This document shows positions 1-8,062 of a stretch of 64,000 bases of DNA, piece by piece (the first letter of the stretch is position 1; each line of letters begins with the position of its first letter). The position numbers were made by a program, and so were the translations under genes. The notes below the pieces were generated by a model that saw only the letters and a program-made list of their open reading frames with translations, was not told the origin of the DNA and searched no databases. The stretch covers positions 150,316 to 214,315 of the forward strand of contig NZ_SJPY01000009.1 in NCBI RefSeq assembly GCF_007860185.1, in the 5' to 3' direction. Origin of the DNA: Novipirellula aureliae. GTDB lineage: Bacteria > Planctomycetota > Planctomycetia > Pirellulales > Pirellulaceae.

Positions 1-3000
1 CGCCGTCGGATCGTGACCCGTTTTGTTTCGAACGGCCATCGACATACCGCCCATGAACTCATAAACATGATCCAAACTGAGAGGCCCCCACGAATTAGAG
101 GATCGGGGATGCACGACCAACTCTGTGCCTTTCATTTGTGATGCGAAAACCCCAGGTTTGTATGTTCCCCAAGTCGCTCCGTCGCGATAGATTCCGCCCA
201 TGTTTTGGATATAGCGATCGGCAATCTCTTTTTCGTCTTCCCATGTGTCGCCTTTCTCGACCAGCCCCATGATGTCGGTCCCATAACTTCGATTCTCGGC
301 CGCACCAAAAATGCGAGCCGTCGCGTACAGACGAGCCTCCTTGGGCGACATGCCTTGTTCTTTTAATGCCGCTTCCGCTTCGTTTGATCCATCGCGAACA
401 TAGTTGGCGATCGACTCGTCCGGCAAACGGCTGACCCTGTTGACCGCTTTGTCGATCAGCGAAATACGACTGGCGGCGATATCACGAAACTGGCCCGACG
501 TTTGTACCAGGACATCGATTCGCGGTCGCCCCAATTCTTCGGCGGGAATGATTTCGACGTCGAACACCCCGGATCGCGAATTTCGCATCGGGCGAACGCC
601 CATCAAGTACAAGATCTGTGCCAGCGTGGTCCCCTTGCCTCGAATGAACTCGCCACCCCAGAGCGAGAACGCAACGCGGCGTGGCAGATGCCCCGTGCGA
701 GCTTGATGCGAAGCGAGCAGTTCATCGGCCAGCCGGCAACCGACGGTCCAAGCTTCGTCGCTCGGGGCCATGTCGGCGTTGATGGCATACAAGTTCCGAC
801 CGGTTGGGACCGAGGCGGGATTGCCGATCGGGTCGCCGCCCGAAGAGGGTTCGATGTAGCCGCCACGAAGTGCGACGATGAATTGGTCGAGTTCCGCCGC
901 CGGCGATTGTCGCAGCCCCTCCGCATCGTGGCGGATTGAATCGATCAGTTCTAAGAGTTGAATTTGAATCTTTGTATCGCTACCAGAAGCAATTCGCTGG
1001 GGTGCAATGTCGTTCCAAAACGAATCTTGCAAAATTGTATCGGTATCAAGTTCAGGTAGGTTTTCCGAAGCGTGCTTTGGTTTTTCAGCTTCAGACAACA
1101 GGGACGTTTCCGGTTTGCCGCCGTCCGCACGGGGGCGGCTATGTCCTGCTGGTGGCCCATACCCATGACTAGATGACGCCTGGGATGTGGCGGCTTTTTG
1201 CTCGATCGATTCACGAAGCTCCTTCAATCGCTGCGTACCAAACAGGGATTCCTCGTTTAGGGTATTTCGCAGCACTCCGCTGACCAATTGGGTTGTCAAC
1301 TCACTACGGAATTCGATCACGTCAGGATAAGCGTGCAAGCCCAGTGCCTCCAGCATCACGTCAACTGCATCAGGTGCAATCATCTGCATCACAGTTGTTT
1401 CGACTTGTTCTTCCTCGTAAGGGCGTCCGATCACATGCAAACCATCGCCGATACTTTGGTCTTTCAATACGTGCAAATAGTTGTGAACTCGGTCGAGTTG
1501 TTCGTCAGAGAGAAGTTGGTCCGCATCGGATGCCTCATCAAAGCCAAGGTCGGATGCTAGGTTCAGTTTTGCGACCATGTTGCCGATCGAGCGACGTGTT
1601 TCCTCTTTCAACCCCGGTTCCACAGCCGCTTCCCAATCGTGAATCTTGTCGTGCAACATCGACAGATCGCCATACAGTTCGCTAGTGGCAAACGGCGTCG
1701 TCAAGTGCGACACGATCACGGCATTGGAGCGACGTTTGGCAATCACCGCTTCACCGATATTGTTAATCACATATGGATAGATATGTGGTACATCTCCGAT
1801 CAGAATGTCGGGCCAACAATCGCGGCTTAGGGCTACCGATTTGCCATAGGTAAACTCGAGGGAGCCGTGCGTGCCGTAGTGAACGATCGCATCGGCATCG
1901 AAGCCGTAGCGTGCCCACAGGTATGCCCCCAGATAGAAATGGGGTGCGGCTTGGTCGGTTCCGTGGATCGACGCCACTTCGTCTTCATCCTTTCCGCCAC
2001 CGCCGACAGTGGGCTGCGGCATGATGACGACGTTGCCTAGCTGTATACGACTGACGACCAAGTAGGACTGACCGTCTTGCTGTGTAACCATTTGTTTGCC
2101 GGGGATATTGCCCCAAAGATCGATCGTTTCTTGCTGCCGTTTTGGCGACAATGCTTGTGAGAACCACTCGGCGTACCGCTGGGCCGGGACGAACTCGGGC
2201 TGGCTTTCGGTCAAGAAGTTCTCGTAGGAACCGATCGCCCATTGACCGAGCGTCTTACCGCGTGTCTGGATCAACTGCTCTAGTTCCGCAGGCGAATCGG
2301 GAAGCTGGCCGCCGAAATCGTAGCCTTCGCGCTGCATCCGCTTGAGCGTGTTGTAGAGCGATGGGACGACTTCCAAATCGCCAGCGGAGAGGGCCGCTAA
2401 ACCGGGTGCCTTGTAGTAGACGATCACGACTCGCTTGTCGGCATTTGCTTTTTTGCGTAGTTTGATCCAATTCAGTGCCAACGATACTCGCTTTTGCACT
2501 CGGTCATCGATCGGCGTCCGCACACGAATCTCTCGTTCGTTCGGATCGACGGATGAAATCACGAGCGGCTCGATCACACCATCGACTTCGGGTGTCGTGA
2601 TCGATTGGCCCATGAACCCAGCACTCATGCCGCGAGGGTCGTCCATCCAAGTGGCTGAGTCGTCCATCAACGATAGGGCACTGACGCAGGGACAATCGAG
2701 CCGTTTGAATAGCCTAGGGAAAACGTTGCCGGACGCCATTCGCCCATGCGGGAACGTGATGACCAAGTCGGGCTGGGTCGCTTCGATCCGCTCGATCAAC
2801 TCCTCATGTCCGAATAGTGGGTAAACGCGAACGCCAGAGTTTTCAAAGGAGCTGATCAGGCGGTCGATGTGGTCGCGGTTGAGCGTATCGGATGGGTCTA
2901 GGAACGGACCGGCCAGTGTGATGCGTGCTGCATCACTTGCGAACGGGCGACGTTGGTCTAAAAAGGTATCGTACTCCTCCAGTGATTCGTAGACGACATC

Positions 3001-3513
3001 GCCTAAATGAAAAAGGCCTTTTTGCGGTTTTTCGATGACCGGCTTGATCTCCACTTCGCGACCGCCGAACTCGCGTGCGACGTAGTGAAACATGTTGACG
3101 AGGTTCTCTTTGCCACCATGGCGTAGATACTCGTCGACGATTGATTTTTGTGTTTCGTCAAGCGACGTTTGTTCCCGTGATCGATCGTTGGTTGGCAGGA
3201 TGACAAAAATTTCTGTACCCGATTGCCGTGCCGATTCAAACGCAGCAACTTGTTGATCGGTCAGATTTAAGCCCATTGCCCGGATGACCACAAGGTTGTA
3301 ATGATCCAGAGGAATAGTGTCGAGTTGGTCGCGGTCGTAGCGATGGAGTGTGTAGGAGGTTTCATCGATGGCGTCGTGCCACGCCGCGTAGCCTGTATCG
3401 TCAAAATGGATGACGGCAACACGAAAAGCCCGAAGGTAGCGATGGTACGCCCAAAGCCCTGTGGTAAGGCAAAGCGAAAACAGGACGGCGGCAACGATGG
3501 ATCGACGATACAT
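1..3513 (-). CDS. Membrane-anchored CobN/HmuS-type class II chelatase (3' end beyond window)
   Basis: Open reading frame of 1171 codons from ATG at 3513 with no stop before base 1, so the C-terminus lies outside the window. The N-terminus (MYRRSIVAAVLFSLCLTTG) is a signal anchor, which normal cytoplasmic cobaltochelatase CobN lacks. The body follows the CobN/BchH layout, including an N-terminal cobalamin-synthesis-like part, a central stretch GTHGSLEFTYGKSVALSRDC and a C-terminal WGGEFIRGKGTTLAQILYLMG. It follows an ExbB-like gene, a DUF2149 gene and a polytopic membrane gene, the arrangement of hmuS with hmuT/U/V in Porphyromonas and Bacteroides, where HmuS is a membrane-bound haem dechelatase. 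The upstream Fur-box promoter supports haem/iron. A cobalt or B12 chelatase (BtuS-like) is the main alternative. Family assignment is firm; substrate is inferred. Confidence 0.85.
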   Translation of the reverse strand, partial: MYRRSIVAAVLFSLCLTTGLWAYHRYLRAFRVAVIHFDDTGYAAWHDAIDETSYTLHRYDRDQLDTIPLDHYNLVVIRAMGLNLTDQQVAAFESARQSGTEIFVILPTNDRSREQTSLDETQKSIVDEYLRHGGKENLVNMFHYVAREFGGREVEIKPVIEKPQKGLFHLGDVVYESLEEYDTFLDQRRPFASDAARITLAGPFLDPSDTLNRDHIDRLISSFENSGVRVYPLFGHEELIERIEATQPDLVITFPHGRMASGNVFPRLFKRLDCPCVSALSLMDDSATWMDDPRGMSAGFMGQSITTPEVDGVIEPLVISSVDPNEREIRVRTPIDDRVQKRVSLALNWIKLRKKANADKRVVIVYYKAPGLAALSAGDLEVVPSLYNTLKRMQREGYDFGGQLPDSPAELEQLIQTRGKTLGQWAIGSYENFLTESQPEFVPAQRYAEWFSQALSPKRQQETIDLWGNIPGKQMVTQQDGQSYLVVSRIQLGNVVIMPQPTVGGGGKDEDEVASIHGTDQAAPHFYLGAYLWARYGFDADAIVHYGTHGSLEFTYGKSVALSRDCWPDILIGDVPHIYPYVINNIGEAVIAKRRSNAVIVSHLTTPFATSELYGDLSMLHDKIHDWEAAVEPGLKEETRRSIGNMVAKLNLASDLGFDEASDADQLLSDEQLDRVHNYLHVLKDQSIGDGLHVIGRPYEEEQVETTVMQMIAPDAVDVMLEALGLHAYPDVIEFRSELTTQLVSGVLRNTLNEESLFGTQRLKELRESIEQKAATSQASSSHGYGPPAGHSRPRADGGKPETSLLSEAEKPKHASENLPELDTDTILQDSFWNDIAPQRIASGSDTKIQIQLLELIDSIRHDAEGLRQSPAAELDQFIVALRGGYIEPSSGGDPIGNPASVPTGRNLYAINADMAPSDEAWTVGCRLADELLASHQARTGHLPRRVAFSLWGGEFIRGKGTTLAQILYLMGVRPMRNSRSGVFDVEIIPAEELGRPRIDVLVQTSGQFRDIAASRISLIDKAVNRVSRLPDESIANYVRDGSNEAEAALKEQGMSPKEARLYATARIFGAAENRSYGTDIMGLVEKGDTWEDEKEIADRYIQNMGGIYRDGATWGTYKPGVFASQMKGTELVVHPRSSNSWGPLSLDHVYEFMGGMSMAVRNKTGHDPTA

Positions 3514-3544
3514 GATGATTTGGTTGGAAGGGTGTTACGAATTG

Positions 3545-3607
3545 CGTGGCTGGGGCTGGGACCCATAGTGTTTTGCGTTGGATGCTGGGGCTAGAAGCCC
3601 CAGCCAC
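3545..3607. repeat. REP family 1, GC-rich stem variant (pair)
   Basis: A full palindrome at 3584-3607 (GCTGGGGCTAGAAGCCCC then AGCCAC) and a degenerate half at 3545-3567. It has the same layout as the main 19-bp family (GTGGC foot, GGCTTCTAGCC core) but with a CTGGGGC stem in place of ACAGGC. Confidence 0.75.
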
Positions 3608-3612
3608 GTTGG

Positions 3613-4029
3613 TCATTCCGCAGGCAACTCCGCCGGCGAATCACTGGGGACATAAACAACACGTCCATCGGGCAATCGGTATGCTTTGCCCAACAACTCG
3701 CCTTGACCGGACCCGACTTCGTTGTTCGCCTCGTAGTGCTTGATCTCTTGCCCCTCCTTGACAATGATCTGCATGTCTGATTTCCCAGGGTTGGTGATCA
3801 CCGTGTAGTCCTTGCTACTGAGTAACGCAGGCATTTGTAGGTACGAAACCAACGCAACCATCAAGGCCACCGCAAACACCATCGCGACGTCGAACAAGTT
3901 GGCCATCGACGCTAAGGGGTCGATGGGTTCGGCATCATTCGCCGCAGCCATCTCATAACCAATATGCCGAGCAGGCCGCCGTACCTTACTGTTCCGAACG
4001 TGTGTCCCCAGCGGATGTGCACTAGACAT
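3613..4029 (-). CDS. DUF2149 protein, HmuV-like partner of ExbB-type channel
   Basis: 138 residues with one transmembrane segment preceded by an acidic patch: DPLASMANLFDVAMVFAVAL, the hallmark of DUF2149. It is reminiscent of the N-terminal helix of ExbD/TolR. The C-terminal part has GKAYRLPDGRVVYVP. The ATG overlaps the end of the upstream ExbB-like gene by 8 bases, so translation is probably coupled. By family and context this is the ExbD-like stator subunit of a proton-driven complex acting with the CobN-type protein downstream. Function is by analogy to HmuV; no biochemical role is visible in the sequence itself. Confidence 0.82.
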   Translation of the reverse strand: MSSAHPLGTHVRNSKVRRPARHIGYEMAAANDAEPIDPLASMANLFDVAMVFAVALMVALVSYLQMPALLSSKDYTVITNPGKSDMQIIVKEGQEIKHYEANNEVGSGQGELLGKAYRLPDGRVVYVPSDSPAELPAE

Positions 4030-4702
4030 GAGCGACCTCGCGATGATTCCGTTGTTGGTCTAATTCGTCGACCATCGTGTCGTCATCTGATGAGTCGTGA
4101 TGCAAATCGATTTGGGCCAACCGATTCGCGGCGTAGGTAACCAGTACCGAATCGACTTGGCGCCATCCGCTGTGCACGCTTGCCAAAAAGCTAGCCAGTG
4201 TACCAATCAGCAACCCGACCACCGTGGTGGCGAAGGCGATCACCAAGTTACGGCTCATCGTCTGCAAATCGCCGGCCGCCAACCCCACCAATGCGGGGCC
4301 GAGCGGGATCAACGTGCCCATCAACCCTAGAGCGGGGCCAGTGCGAGCGAGTGTGCGAAGCGGATCGATTTGAGCGGACCAATGAATCTGACAATCTTGG
4401 ACCACTTTTTCTGCTAGCACATCGTTGTCCGCGACTGACATTAGTTTGCTGACTGCCGCCGACACGCCGCTTTCGTCCCAAGTCGCCGAATCGGACAACA
4501 CTTGGCGATCGGGCAGCTCCGACGCATCAAGCCGCATTGCGATTTCTCGCCGCAGCGAATCGAACCGCATCCGTTTTCGATATCGCCGCAGCGTCGCACC
4601 ACTGCAGAGCAAAGTGCGGACGAGACACCACAGTAGCGCCAACATGACCGGGATCATTAAAGAGGTGGCAAGCAAATAAAAGATGTTCGTCAAGAGATTC
4701 AT
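4022..4702 (-). CDS. MotA/TolQ/ExbB proton-channel family protein, HmuU-like
   Basis: 226 residues. One N-terminal membrane segment (residues about 5-30), a cytoplasmic region, then two membrane segments (about 130-190). These include TLARTGPALGLMGTLIPLGP, the conserved first pore helix of the ExbB/TolQ/MotA family, and NLVIAFATTVVGLLIGTLAS, the second. Start ATG at 4702 is preceded by AGGACACACT, a usable ribosome site. Expected to use the proton gradient to energise an envelope process. With DUF2149 and the CobN-type chelatase it matches hmuU of haem operons. Family confident, partner inferred. Confidence 0.87.
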   Translation of the reverse strand: MNLLTNIFYLLATSLMIPVMLALLWCLVRTLLCSGATLRRYRKRMRFDSLRREIAMRLDASELPDRQVLSDSATWDESGVSAAVSKLMSVADNDVLAEKVVQDCQIHWSAQIDPLRTLARTGPALGLMGTLIPLGPALVGLAAGDLQTMSRNLVIAFATTVVGLLIGTLASFLASVHSGWRQVDSVLVTYAANRLAQIDLHHDSSDDDTMVDELDQQRNHREVAHV

Positions 4703-4740
4703 AGTGTGTCCTGTAATGTAAAAAGTGATTTGATTCTCGC

Positions 4741-5107
4741 GAGTGGCACAGGCTTCTAGCCTGTGATCTCCTCATCAAAAGTGGCACAGGCTTCTAGCCT
4801 GTGGTCTCCCCCCTCAACAGTGGCACAGGCTTCTAGCCTGTGATCTCCTCATCAAAAGCGGCATAGGCTTCTAGCCTGTGGTCTCCCCCCTCAACAGTGG
4901 CGCAGGCTTCTAGCCTGTGATCTACCCTTCAACAGGTTTCTCGTCGTGCCTCAAGGTCTCGTTTTAGGGTAGTGGACGAGGCAACGAGTCCTTTTGGACC
5001 GCTGTGCAATAAGGGACTCGTAACCTCGTCCACTACGACCACCCTAAATTTTGATCTGGTTGAAGCACTAGGCTGTGGTCTCCCCATCAACAGGCTGGAA
5101 GCCTGTT
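4741..5107. repeat. REP family 1 array (about six copies) between operon genes
   Basis: Five plus-oriented copies of CACAGGCTTCTAGCCTGTG-type palindromes (4741-4920), each followed by a near-identical linker (ATCTCCTCATCAAAA or GTCTCCCCCCTCAACA), and one more copy at about 5084-5107 that runs into the 3' end of the next gene. The block fills most of the 365-bp space between the ExbB-like gene and the membrane-protein gene, which otherwise read as one operon. A family 3 pair sits inside at 4969-5036. Confidence 0.9.
4969..5036. repeat. REP family 3 inverted pair (GTAGTGGACGAG type)
   Basis: Two 23-base elements in inverted orientation, 4969-4991 and 5014-5036, beginning GTAGTGGACGAGG and ending ACGAGTCC, separated by 22 bases. 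The pair makes a long imperfect hairpin. The GTAGTGGA foot is shared with family 2 at 41768, 44122 and 62937, suggesting related mobilisation. Confidence 0.7.
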
Positions 5108-5793
5108 CCACTGAAGCGATGCCCCGCGACAATCGCGACGGCGACTGCAGGCATGGCGATAGCCAGTAGTCGAAGCGAGGTCCAATCGATGCCGACAATC
5201 GTCTCGGGCAACGGATCTTGCACCAGTGGCACAAACATGCTGATCAGCAAAACCGCTGAGCCTGCAAGTAGATGCACTGGAGATTGCAAGCGATTTGGAA
5301 TTACCATCAGTATTGCCGACAACCCCAACAAACCGCTGGCGAAGGCAATGCCGACCATCCGCCCGACGGGTTCAGGCCGCGATTCCGTTGTCCCGGATAA
5401 AATGCCTTGCTCGATGAGCAACATCGTGACCAACAACAACGGCCCCGGCAGCGAACTGACGATACCGAGCAGTATTGAACGACGCTCACGACTCTTGGTT
5501 TTCCAAGCGTCGTTGTGGGCACCGATCGGATCGCCCATTTGCTGGGAAGCCACCATCGCAATGACCACGCACATCATTTGAATGATGCACATCAGTGTCA
5601 GTGTTTCAAAGTTGGTCAGCCTTTCCTTCAGGTCGATTATCGAATACGAGTCGGCGAGCGGATTGAGCAGGAATCCGGCTAATGCCAACAAGCCTGCCGC
5701 AACCGGGATCATGTACCATTGTCGCGATCGGACGAGCCCGATCGCGGAAAACAGTAACGCCGGAATGGCGAGGAGAATCGAAAGGGTTTGCAT
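5068..5793 (-). CDS. Polytopic membrane protein, HmuT-like position
   Basis: 241 residues, very hydrophobic, about six membrane segments starting with LSILLAIPALLFSAIGLV. ATG at 5793 follows GGAGAGAACGG, a strong ribosome site, 11 bases after the lipoprotein stop. I do not recognise a named domain with certainty. Position next to ExbB-like, DUF2149 and CobN-type genes matches hmuT or the DUF2162-type membrane proteins of such clusters. The last residues (GTGFQPVDGETTA) are encoded by a REP palindrome, so a repeat insertion has replaced or extended the original C-terminus. Probably the membrane platform of the complex; role inferred from context. Confidence 0.75.
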   Translation of the reverse strand: MQTLSILLAIPALLFSAIGLVRSRQWYMIPVAAGLLALAGFLLNPLADSYSIIDLKERLTNFETLTLMCIIQMMCVVIAMVASQQMGDPIGAHNDAWKTKSRERRSILLGIVSSLPGPLLLVTMLLIEQGILSGTTESRPEPVGRMVGIAFASGLLGLSAILMVIPNRLQSPVHLLAGSAVLLISMFVPLVQDPLPETIVGIDWTSLRLLAIAMPAVAVAIVAGHRFSGTGFQPVDGETTA

Positions 5794-5804
5794 CCGTTCT
5801 CTCC

Positions 5805-6305
5805 TTAGCGAGCACGTGAATGAAGCTGGAAATCGTGGTGGTTTTCGTTCCCCGCCACGAGCTGGACGGTCAATTTCGTGTTCGCTCCGTAGGCGTCGGG
5901 AATCGCCACCACGGCCGCAGGCGTATTGCTTTGGTAGTGCGGCCGAGGACAGTTCGGACCTGAATTTAGCGAGGCTTCGACCATTTGCCGATCGAGCGGC
6001 TTGGGGCGAAACTCTACTTTTGCCTTGCCGATCGCTGGACCATTGGCTGGATCGATCGAGTAACGTCCGTTTTCAATGAACGCAAATGAGGTCACGGGAC
6101 GATCCGTTTCACCGGCAGTGTCGAGACAATGAAAGACGATCGCGCCCGCCTCGAGCGGCTTGCCATCGATCCAAACTTCACCCGCAACGCCCACCCGTTC
6201 GAACGACTCGTCCGGTTCTGATCCACTACATCCTGACAAGCAAACGCTCGGGCCAGCGAGTATCAGCACGATGCACCACGAGCATAATGGTTGTGTACAT
6301 TTCAT
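5805..6305 (-). CDS. Small lipoprotein with carboxypeptidase-regulatory-like fold
   Basis: 166 residues with a signal peptide ending in a lipobox (LSGC, cysteine near residue 26), then a single beta-sandwich type domain (VGVAGEVWIDGKPLEAGAIV, later KAKVEFRPKP). This is the small transthyretin-like lipoprotein that commonly follows DUF1559 genes in planctomycetes. The ATG lies 2 bases after the DUF1559 stop, so they are co-translated. Likely sits on the periplasmic face of a membrane and may work with the DUF1559 protein; no catalytic motif seen. Confidence 0.8.
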   Translation of the reverse strand: MKCTQPLCSWCIVLILAGPSVCLSGCSGSEPDESFERVGVAGEVWIDGKPLEAGAIVFHCLDTAGETDRPVTSFAFIENGRYSIDPANGPAIGKAKVEFRPKPLDRQMVEASLNSGPNCPRPHYQSNTPAAVVAIPDAYGANTKLTVQLVAGNENHHDFQLHSRAR

Positions 6306-6307
6306 CG

Positions 6308-7324
6308 TTACAAACCCTCCGTCACACGATGGTCCGCGATGGACCCGGAATCTCGCCAGAGTTCTAAATCGACCGACTCGGTGACAAAGCGAACACTGCC
6401 ATCCCCCAACGTCACGTTCACTCCACCGCTATGATGACTTCGTGATGAAAACCATCCATAGGCAAGTTGAGTTACGTCGGCATAATCGGGATTCGGTGGT
6501 GTGTAGGTGCTAAAGGTTGTCGAATAAGCCTTGCCCGATATCCATGCATAGCCTCGATACCCGTACCACCCCCAAACGGGACCATTGGTGAGCGATTCCA
6601 CATCAGGATTGGTCGCGGTGCCATGCCCTACCCATGCCACCGCATCATGTTCTTGGGCGGGTTTTGTCGTTGCGACGGTACCGTTTCCGAGCAATGTTTC
6701 GGCGAACACGACCGTATTGCTCGTGCCATCGAGGATGTCGCGAAACCGTCCTTCGGAACCGTAGTAAAATAGCCCATCGGTTTTGGAGCGTAGATCCCAG
6801 GCATCGTCACGTCCCGAGCCGGTGCAAGCCATGAAATTGCAGCCACGGTAGGCTTGGCCCGCTGCACCGTCGCAGTCAAACTCGGTGAATAAATCGTTTT
6901 GCGGATCACTCGGGCATCGGAACATCGGCACCAAAGTGCGAGCCGCTTCCTCGTTGTTCGGATGAATGGAAATTGGCCCGTGAGAACCGGTGTAGATCGG
7001 ACTGCTGAAGTCGATCAAGTCTTGCAGGTTTTCCTGTTCGGCATAGGGCAGAATTTGTGCCTGGACCGAGAAAGCCGAATTCGATTCGAACCCAATTCCA
7101 GGAAAACGCTGGAAGGTCGAATGATAGTTATGCAGTGCCAGACCACATTGTTTCATATTGTTGCTGCAGCTCATCCGCCGGGCCGCTTCGCGAGCCGCTT
7201 GGACCGCTGGTAGCAGCAGTCCGACGAGCACACCGATGATCGCGATGACCACCAACAGTTCAACGAGAGTAAAACCCAATCTTGGGCGGCACGCAAAGCG
7301 CGCATTTCTAGCCAGTCGGTGCAT
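6308..7324 (-). CDS. DUF1559 pseudopilin-like protein, first gene of chelatase operon
   Basis: 338 residues. The N-terminus carries a type IV prepilin-like leader ([19 protein letters not shown], with Glu at +5), followed by [20 protein letters not shown], typical of DUF1559. The C-terminal H-X9-DG signature is [21 protein letters not shown] at 7324 follows GGAGATTCCCTC. It heads an operon running through the lipoprotein, membrane protein, ExbB-like, DUF2149 and CobN-type genes. DUF1559 function is unknown; the leader predicts processing by prepilin peptidase and export by a type II/IV-pilus-like machine. The Fur-box promoter at 7482-7530 suggests induction by iron starvation. Confidence 0.93.
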   Translation of the reverse strand: MHRLARNARFACRPRLGFTLVELLVVIAIIGVLVGLLLPAVQAAREAARRMSCSNNMKQCGLALHNYHSTFQRFPGIGFESNSAFSVQAQILPYAEQENLQDLIDFSSPIYTGSHGPISIHPNNEEAARTLVPMFRCPSDPQNDLFTEFDCDGAAGQAYRGCNFMACTGSGRDDAWDLRSKTDGLFYYGSEGRFRDILDGTSNTVVFAETLLGNGTVATTKPAQEHDAVAWVGHGTATNPDVESLTNGPVWGWYGYRGYAWISGKAYSTTFSTYTPPNPDYADVTQLAYGWFSSRSHHSGGVNVTLGDGSVRFVTESVDLELWRDSGSIADHRVTEGL

Positions 7325-7368
7325 GAGGGAATCTCCTGTTACAGATGCACACGTGAAGAAGGATCAAT

Positions 7369-7469
7369 TCCCAATGGCGAATCATGCGATTGGGAGACAG
7401 ATCGAGCGTGGCTGGCTAGAGAGCCCTGCGGCATGGCCGGCAAGGTTCGTTGGCTTGCTGCGTCGTCGA
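7369..7469 (-). other. Conserved 5' leader element with hairpin (copy A)
   Basis: Between the promoter and the DUF1559 start the transcript would contain (minus strand) a GCAAGCCA stretch, then CTAGCCAGCCACGCTCGATC (7401-7420), then a hairpin TCCCAAT-N13-ATTGGGA (7369-7395). The AGCCAGCCACG-TCGA core recurs in the leaders of the DUF1559 genes at 26858 and 28743 in the same order relative to the Fur box. See findings. Confidence 0.6.
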
Positions 7470-7481
7470 GACTAAATCGCT

Positions 7482-7530
7482 AATGCGAATCAGTCTCATT
7501 AAGTATTGCAAGAACTTTCGTTTAACGCAA
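7482..7530 (-). promoter_or_regulatory. Fur box with overlapping promoter of the chelatase operon
   Basis: 7482-7500 reads AATGCGAATCAGTCTCATT, matching the 19-bp Fur palindrome AATGAGAATNATTCTCATT at 16 of 18 defined positions. On the minus strand it is directly preceded by TTGCGT, a 17-base spacer and AATACT, a plausible -35/-10 pair, so the box covers the expected start site. Rest of the gap 7325-7712: leader element to the left, and an AT-rich stretch to the right where I see nothing further. Confidence 0.72.
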
Positions 7531-7712
7531 TGACGTATGTGAAAAAAAACAATGATTTCGTAAACCGTTTAAACAGGTAGAGTTATGGCAGTGGGTTTAC
7601 GATCCATCATGCAGTCTGCTATGGCAGAGTACCAAAGGAAGCTCCACCGTTATGTTCCAGCTCAGCATCATCGTATTTCAAGTAACAGGTCCTGAAAGGC
7701 TTCTCGATGGTC

Positions 7713-8060
7713 CTATCGTTGCACTTGGTCGTCGAGCAATTTGCGACAATCCGCCATGGCGTCGCTCCATCGGTTGGCTTTGGCTCGTTCAATGATCGCC
7801 ATCAATGCCAAGAATGACTCGTCCTTTTCGGTGGCATCAGCGCGAGACTGATTGAGCAGTTCTTCGACGCGCAATAGATCGGTTTCGTTGCGTCCATTGC
7901 AAACGCGGTACAAAGCGATCGTGATTTCATAGTCGTCTCTTTCGAGCATAACGGTCGGACGGTTCAACCAGCACGCGACGGCGAGGCCGATGCCAGCCAA
8001 TGCCACCGCAGCGAAGATCGATGGTTTGAGATTTGATTCTGAATCGGTTGCTTTTCTCAT
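7713..8060 (-). CDS. Small single-pass membrane protein, unknown
   Basis: 115 residues from the ATG at 8060, which follows GGAGAAG with 8-base spacing and lies just after the DUF1559 stop; an upstream start at 8078 would add MGEVLN. One membrane segment (IFAAVALAGIGLAVACWL, about residues 15-32) and a helical periplasmic tail rich in charged residues, resembling a single TPR-like unit (MAIIERAKANRWSDAMADCR). Not recognised. Being co-transcribed with a DUF1559 gene behind MntR-type operators, it may support metal uptake; that is inference. Confidence 0.7.
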   Translation of the reverse strand: MRKATDSESNLKPSIFAAVALAGIGLAVACWLNRPTVMLERDDYEITIALYRVCNGRNETDLLRVEELLNQSRADATEKDESFLALMAIIERAKANRWSDAMADCRKLLDDQVQR

Positions 8061-8062
8061 GT

